Part shown: positions 6,610 through 9,896 of the stretch, one piece after another
Layout of the letters: each line of letters starts with the position of its first letter
Position numbering within the stretch: the first letter of the stretch is position 1
NCBI RefSeq assembly: GCF_020829685.1
Contig: NZ_JAIVFR010000157.1
Span: 1 to 9,896 of the forward strand
Direction of reading: 5' to 3'
From: Nostoc sp. CHAB 5715
Lineage (GTDB): Bacteria > Cyanobacteriota > Cyanobacteriia > Cyanobacteriales > Nostocaceae
Length of the DNA: 9,896 bases
Position numbers and translations under genes: made by a program
Notes under the pieces: model-generated
What the model was told of the DNA's origin: nothing
Databases searched by the model: none
What the model saw: the letters and a program-made list of their open reading frames with translations, nothing else

Positions 6610-7323
6610 ATGCTTCCCGTCATCTCCATCCAGAATCTCGACCACCATTTTGGTCAAGGCTCACTCCGTAAGCAAGTTTTATATAACATCAACTTAGAGA
6701 TTAACGTCGGTGAAATTATTATTCTGACTGGGCCCTCTGGTTCTGGAAAAACTACCTTGCTGACCTTAGTGGGTGGGTTGCGTTCTACCCAATCTGGTAG
6801 TTTGCGGGTGTTGGGGCGAGAACTTTGTGGTGCTAGTGCTGAAACACTAGTGCAGGCGCGACGCCGTAACGGTTATATTTTCCAATTACATAACTTGCAT
6901 GGTAGTTTAACAGCACTCCAAAACGTCAAAATGGCTTTGGAATTGCACAAACATCTTGGCTTAAAAAAGATGCTAGCTAGGTCAGCCCAAATGCTAGAAC
7001 AGGTAGGATTAGGAAATCATTTGCATTACTATCCTGATAAACTGTCTGGGGGACAAAAACAACGAGTAGCGTAGGCGTAGCCCGCCGCAGGCATCGCTCG
7101 TGCCTTAGTTAGTCATCCTCAAATAATCCTAGCCGATGAACCCACCGCCGCCCTTGACAGTCAATCGCGACGAGATGTAGTCAATCTCATGCATAAACTG
7201 GCAAAAGAACAAGGCTGTACCATCTTGATGGTTACTCATGACAACCGCATCCTAGATATAGCCGATCGCATTGTTCACATGGAAGATGGCAAACTCAAGC
7301 CAAAAGTAAAACTATCAGCTTAG
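6610..7323 (+). pseudogene. devA: DevA-family ABC ATPase interrupted by in-frame stops
   Basis: This is the ATP-hydrolysing subunit of the DevBCA exporter. All ABC motifs are present: Walker A GPSGSGKTT (residues 41-49), Q-loop Q92, signature LSGGQKQR (145-152), then after the interruption Walker B IILADEP, a D-loop in ALDSQ and the switch histidine in MVTHD. The frame is unbroken from ATG 6610 to TAG 7321-7323 except for two TAG codons (7072-7074 and 7078-7080) brought in by a 21-bp insertion at 7072-7092. Removing those 21 bases restores RVAIARAL and a 230-residue protein, normal for the family. As it stands, translation ends at residue 154, after the signature and before Walker B, so an active ATPase is unlikely unless stops are read through. 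Otherwise the sequence is well preserved, so the insertion seems recent. There is no clear ribosome binding site. Confidence 0.88.
7072..7092. mobile_element. 21-bp small dispersed repeat inserted in devA
   Basis: The expected codons for VAIAR would read GTAGCGATCGCTCG, with a HIP1 octamer. Instead GCG and ATCGC are separated by 21 bases starting TAGGCGTAGCCC and ending GCCGCAGGC. This GTAGGCGTAGCCC/GCCGCAGGC motif is a familiar tiny repeat of Nostoc genomes, of the small dispersed repeat kind, with partial dyad symmetry. It keeps the reading frame but adds two TAG stops. Confidence 0.85.
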
Positions 7324-7359
7324 AGTTGATAAGCCTTTATTAATCGAGCTTCTCAACTC
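7323..7359 (+). terminator. Hairpin at the end of the devBCA operon
   Basis: GAGTTGA (7323-7329) pairs with TCAACTC (7353-7359). One mismatch inward, AAGC (7331-7334) pairs with GCTT (7348-7351), giving an 11-bp stem with a 13-nt loop starting in the devA stop codon. The position suits a terminator or a 3'-end stabiliser, but no T-run follows directly. Confidence 0.5.
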
Positions 7360-7410
7360 GGAATGAGAAAATTTTAGGTAAAATCACTATTATTTTACAC
7401 CCGACACCCC

Positions 7411-7539
7411 ATATAGCAGTCCTAAATCATTTGTGAAAATTATATATCTCTTTCTTCTTTCTTCCCTTTGCGCCCTTAGCGTACTTTGCGGTTCGTTTTC
7501 TTATTTATATTTTTCACGAATCAAATAGGACTGCTATAT
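7411..7539. mobile_element. 129-bp MITE
   Basis: Terminal inverted repeats begin with 14 perfect bases, ATATAGCAGTCCTA (7411-7424; complement at 7526-7539). They continue imperfectly to about 30 bp each, both ending in GTGAAAA. The core is pyrimidine-rich (TTTCTTCTTTCTTCCC) and includes TTTGCGCCCTTAGCGTACTTTGCGG-like text, which I know as a recurrent Nostoc sequence. No coding capacity. The ends may carry TA duplications, as in IS630/Tc1-type elements; that family link is inference. Confidence 0.8.
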
Positions 7540-7641
7540 CAACATTAGTAACATCTGTTACGAGGTATAAACGAGCATTAACGATTAGATAAACTAAAAA
7601 TCCTAGAAATAATTTATACCATATATCAATAAAATCTATGA

Positions 7642-7666
7642 TAGGGTGAGCAAGATGCCCACCCTA
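7642..7666. repeat. Short hairpin repeat TAGGGTG...CACCCTA
   Basis: TAGGGTGAGCA (7642-7652) pairs with TGCCCACCCTA (7656-7666) with one mismatch and a 3-nt loop. It has no following T-run and lies 320 bp past devA, so it is more likely a dispersed palindromic repeat than a terminator. Confidence 0.6.
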
Positions 7667-7810
7667 GTTGTGAAAATTAAATGCTCAACAGCTAACTAAA
7701 TCTAGCTTTTCCCAAATTTTTTAGGTTATTTCTCACACTTTCCCCTTACCCTTGCTTTACCTGGGTTGGGTGATTTACCTACACCAACTTTAACCTAACA
7801 GTGTAGTATG

Positions 7811-7839
7811 AGTGTCCAGTTGAACAAGTGTCCAGTTGA
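7811..7839 (+). repeat. Direct repeat AGTGTCCAGTTGA x2
   Basis: The 13-mer AGTGTCCAGTTGA occurs at 7811-7823 and again at 7827-7839, a 16-nt period. It could be a pair of protein-binding sites or a chance slip duplication; nothing else supports a role. Confidence 0.6.
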
Positions 7840-8196
7840 TTCCAATAATTTCTTCAAGTATTATTATCTAATGGTTAAAGCCCAACAGGTCTCTTTTGTT
7901 GCCTAATAAATGATACCTATGGCAAGTCATAAGAGCATCTTTGCCATTAATCTAGTTAAATTTTTAGCTCATTACCAATGTAATACACCTTGATTATTAA
8001 AGTTAATACCAATTCACTCAATTACAATTACAAATCATTCTCCCTTATCTCTTACCCCCTGCCTTTGTCCTCTCCATAAGTCACTGACGGATTTCCCAAT
8101 ATTTATGGTTTTCAACAACATCTACTTCAAACAGGAAACACTAGTAGAAATAAGCTAGTCTATTTGGCAATACAAGCAAGGGATTTTTGTAGCTCT

Positions 8197-9132
8197 ATGA
8201 TGATTGAGAATAGCGCTAGTAGTTCAAACAAGAAGTTGCTCGGTTTTGATGTCAAGAGTTTGACAGCCAATCGCCATGCAATAAATATGTTAAAGGGAAT
8301 ATTTGCTGTTCTCCCTCTCACCTTGGCATTGCCTGTAGAAGCTTTACAAGTAAAGGTGACTCCAACTAATCCTAAATTAGGGGATACGCTTTCGGTAGAG
8401 ATTAATCTAGATAATCCCGATAATAGTACAAATCCAACAGTAGCTAGTGGTAAGAATACGTACCCAGCCTTTGAAATTGCCCCCAATCAGTATCGGGCTT
8501 TTGTTCCCACAACTCCGCTAGAAAAAGCTGGAACTAGAACACTTCGGGTTACAGGGGATGGTCAAGTACAAAACTTGGCAGTGAATGTGCTTAATCGCAA
8601 GTTCCCCGTACAACGCATTACTTTGCCACCTGGCAAAGCCGGAGTGGATGCCACAGAGCATGAACTTAAGCGTGTGGCAGCTTTCAAGGCACTACAAACG
8701 CCAGAAAAGTATTGGAATGGAGTATTTTTAAAGCCAAATGCAGGGCGGATGAGTACAAACTATGGTGTACGTCGCTACTATAATGGTACATTTGCAAAAG
8801 ACTACTATCATCGTGGTCTTGACTACGCTGGTGCTACCGGATCACCGGTAATTGCCCCAGCCTCTGGGCGAGTTGCTTTGGTAGGTAGGGTATCCCAAGG
8901 GTTTCGGATACACGGTAACGTAGTTGGCATTGACCACGGTCAAGGAGTAACCAGTATTTTCATGCACCTGAGTCGTATTAACGTTAAAGAAGGTGATGTT
9001 GTGAAAGCTGGTCAACTAATTGGCGCAGTAGGTTCAACAGGTGCTTCTACGGGGCCGCATTTGCACTGGGGTCTGTACGTCAACGGACAATCTGTTGATC
9101 CAACACCTTGGCGAACTAAGGTCGTTAAGTAG
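8197..9132 (+). CDS. Secreted M23 (LytM) family metallopeptidase
   Basis: This is a probable zinc endopeptidase, or a related peptidoglycan-binding regulator, acting in the periplasm. The hydrophobic stretch GIFAVLPLTLALPVEA is a signal peptide or anchor, followed by a beta-rich region (LQVKVTPTNPKLGDTLSVEI). Then comes the LytM domain with HRGLD (H205, D209), MHLS (H257) and HLH (H290) in numbering from ATG 8197. The Zn ligands H205, D209 and H290 and the catalytic H257 are all present, so it should be active. The frame opens further upstream at TTG 8164, but ATG 8197 is the more believable start and gives 311 residues. A still later ATG (8287) would give a textbook signal peptide. No strong ribosome binding site is visible at any of the three. 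The gene stands alone between two long spacers. No promoter is obvious. Confidence 0.85.
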   Translation: MMIENSASSSNKKLLGFDVKSLTANRHAINMLKGIFAVLPLTLALPVEALQVKVTPTNPKLGDTLSVEINLDNPDNSTNPTVASGKNTYPAFEIAPNQYRAFVPTTPLEKAGTRTLRVTGDGQVQNLAVNVLNRKFPVQRITLPPGKAGVDATEHELKRVAAFKALQTPEKYWNGVFLKPNAGRMSTNYGVRRYYNGTFAKDYYHRGLDYAGATGSPVIAPASGRVALVGRVSQGFRIHGNVVGIDHGQGVTSIFMHLSRINVKEGDVVKAGQLIGAVGSTGASTGPHLHWGLYVNGQSVDPTPWRTKVVK

Positions 9133-9133
9133 T

Positions 9134-9177
9134 AGAGGCGGAGTTAATCGCGTCTGTGCATAATTTGTATTTTTTTT
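9134..9177 (+). terminator. Degenerate palindrome plus T-run after the peptidase gene
   Basis: AGAGGCG (9134-9140) pairs with CGCGTCT (9149-9155) with one mismatch, and eight T residues follow at 9170-9177. The palindrome is a diverged copy of the one at 6546-6565. The stem is weak and the T-run lies 14 nt away, so function as a terminator is only possible. Confidence 0.4.
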
Positions 9178-9238
9178 GCTGATAATTAGGCAAAATAAAT
9201 TGGATTGATACCGTCCCTACCAAGCTTTGCTAACATAA

Positions 9239-9802
9239 ATGATGATAAGCATTATGAGCATCGAAAAAATTGTAGAACAAGCTCTCCAGGATGGTTATTT
9301 GACACCAGCAATGGAAGCAGAAGTCGGTAGAATCTGTGACAACGCCTCAGAACTCTCAATTGAAGAGTATATGGCGCTGGATCGGCTGATGGGTTCGCTA
9401 TTGACCGGTGAGGTAGTGGCGGTACCTCGCAAACAATTTATTAACGTTATGGAAGAATTGGTACTGACGGAAGCGATCGCACGAGTTGCAGAAATTGAAG
9501 CCACCAGCGAAAGTTCTCTAGATGTCGGCGATATTGCTGCTTACGCTCTCAATCGGCTACCACCTTTATATGCTACTACAGAAGAAGGTGCTAACTTCCA
9601 GCGCCAAACGGCTCAGGCACAACTGCAAGACTTAATTTCTCAGCAAGTAAGTGAGGCGATTAACCGTTACCTCGATCGACCCAATTTCTTCCCAGAACGG
9701 CAAGCCTTGGGTAAAAACACTGGCAATGAAGTTGTACGCCAAGTTAGTGCTTTACTTCAGACATACGCACCTAACTTTGAAACAAATCAACTAATAGTTT
9801 AG
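9239..9802 (+). CDS. cdgR: ComFB-domain protein, CdgR-type c-di-GMP receptor
   Basis: This is a soluble 187-residue protein. The N-terminal segment IEKIVEQALQDGYLTPAMEA is followed by ALDRLMGSLLTGEV. The ComFB domain (about 65-125) includes MEELVLTEAIARVAEIEA and DVGDIAAYALNRLPPLYATT. A helical tail contains RYLDRPNFFPERQALGK. ComFB proteins of cyanobacteria bind cyclic dinucleotides. The Anabaena member CdgR binds c-di-GMP and controls cell size; assignment to that orthologue is from memory of the sequence pattern. The start may be ATG 9239 or ATG 9254 (MSIEKIVE), the latter being closer to what I expect for relatives; neither has a good ribosome binding site. The last ~7 codons overlap a minus-strand P-loop ORF, so the extreme C-terminus may be altered by a rearrangement. 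Confidence 0.8.
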   Translation: MMISIMSIEKIVEQALQDGYLTPAMEAEVGRICDNASELSIEEYMALDRLMGSLLTGEVVAVPRKQFINVMEELVLTEAIARVAEIEATSESSLDVGDIAAYALNRLPPLYATTEEGANFQRQTAQAQLQDLISQQVSEAINRYLDRPNFFPERQALGKNTGNEVVRQVSALLQTYAPNFETNQLIV

Positions 9803-9872
9803 TGACTGTAGATTTCCCTACACGAGAGTCACCTACAGTCATAATCATCCGCTTAGGAGAGTTCGACACCAT
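9771..9872 (-). pseudogene. 5' fragment of a P-loop NTPase gene
   Basis: On the minus strand, ATG at 9872-9870 opens a 33-residue frame whose core is GDSRVGKSTVTKLL followed by VDLF. That is a Walker A motif (G-x4-GKS/T) set right after a hydrophobic strand (MIMTV) and followed by an amphipathic helix, exactly as at the N-terminus of ParA/CobQ-like and other P-loop ATPases. The alternative starts ATG 9848 and ATG 9842 are also plausible. The frame ends at TAG (complement of 9771-9773), where the sequence has become antisense of the ComFB gene. So only the first part of the NTPase remains. The motif could be chance in so short an ORF, but strand, loop and helix all in the right order make homology more likely. 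The family cannot be narrowed further. Confidence 0.5.
9803..9841. repeat. 9-bp inverted repeat after the ComFB gene
   Basis: TGACTGTAG (9803-9811) is complementary to CTACAGTCA (9833-9841) with a 21-nt loop, directly after the stop codon. It could act as a terminator, but there is no T-run. It also falls within the P-loop-coding part of the minus strand, so it may be incidental. Confidence 0.4.
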
Positions 9873-9896
9873 CTAAGCCTAGTAACACTTTCACTG
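9853..9896 (-). CDS. Possible C-terminal end of an upstream minus-strand gene
   Basis: Just upstream of the P-loop ORF, the minus strand reads VKVLLGLDGVELS and then TAA (complement of 9853-9855), in another frame and running in from the window edge. This is a plausible protein tail overlapping or touching the start of the P-loop gene, as in an operon. With only 13 residues it is a tentative call. Confidence 0.25.
   Translation of the reverse strand, partial: VKVLLGLDGVELS

Larger units (their letters stand above)
7540..8196. other. Intergenic region upstream of the peptidase gene
   Basis: About 650 bp with no supported gene. It holds a hairpin at 7642-7666 and a short direct repeat at 7811-7839, both listed separately. 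I looked for a ydaO-type c-di-AMP riboswitch, known before some cyanobacterial peptidase genes, and did not see its conserved blocks. Confidence 0.5.

Noticed and set aside
7915..7995. Small ORF beginning MASHKSIFAINLV
   Set aside because: Only about 24 codons, no ribosome binding site, no recognisable relatives and unremarkable composition. It is most likely chance.
7540..8196. ydaO-type c-di-AMP riboswitch before the peptidase gene
   Set aside because: Such riboswitches precede some cyanobacterial peptidase genes, but I could not find the conserved purine-rich core blocks here.
8160..8486. Minus-strand ORF opposite the peptidase gene
   Set aside because: It is a shadow of the peptidase coding frame with no recognisable domain or start signal.

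Overview
The window looks like chromosomal DNA of a filamentous, heterocyst-type cyanobacterium close to Nostoc/Anabaena. The octamer GCGATCGC (HIP1) recurs throughout, for example near 819, 1497, 3223, 4106, 4485, 5774 and 9474. Spacers carry the GGGGAGT/AGGGAAT and GGGCATT junk repeats typical of Nostoc. The protein families (REC-PAS-HisKA hybrid kinase, DevBCA-type exporter, cyanobacterial M23 peptidase, ComFB/CdgR) also fit. This assignment is inference from sequence style; no database search was run.

Region 1-3200 is rearranged. A minus-strand TPR fragment (1-125) abuts a perfect 47-bp inverted duplication (124-170 / 180-226). That duplication leads into a hybrid histidine kinase (homology from 179 to 2050) lacking the start of its first receiver domain. 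A promoter-like site (2271-2298) precedes a SAM methyltransferase (from 2334) that loses homology near 2745. A 212-bp non-autonomous element (2775-2986) follows just downstream, then an unrecognised ORF remnant (to 3164) and about 490 bp of AT-rich spacer.

Region 3656-7323 is a DevB-DevC-DevA exporter operon: a HlyD-type adaptor, an FtsX/MacB-like permease and an ABC ATPase. In Anabaena such exporters work with a TolC-like outer-membrane channel, and the founding member exports heterocyst glycolipid. Each junction here has been invaded by a different repeat. A 21-nt tandem array of 15 full units lies between devB and devC. Inverted GGAGTGGGGAGTAGGGA repeats around a 20-nt palindrome lie between devC and devA. 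A 21-bp small dispersed repeat sits inside devA at a former HIP1 site; it keeps frame but adds two TAG stops between the ABC signature and Walker B. The ATPase is therefore probably not made intact.

Region 7324-9896 begins with a possible terminator and a 129-bp MITE in an 873-bp spacer. It then holds a secreted M23/LytM peptidase (8197-9132) and a ComFB-domain protein of the CdgR type (9239-9802). At the right edge, overlapping the 3' end of the ComFB gene on the minus strand, is a 33-codon ORF with a clear Walker A (GDSRVGKST). It looks like the broken 5' end of a P-loop NTPase gene.

No clearly new biochemical system is proved. The best candidates for a second look are the 21-nt array, whose variable positions preserve sense-strand hairpins, the in-frame double-stop insertion in devA, the inverted duplication at 124-226, and the P-loop remnant at the right edge.
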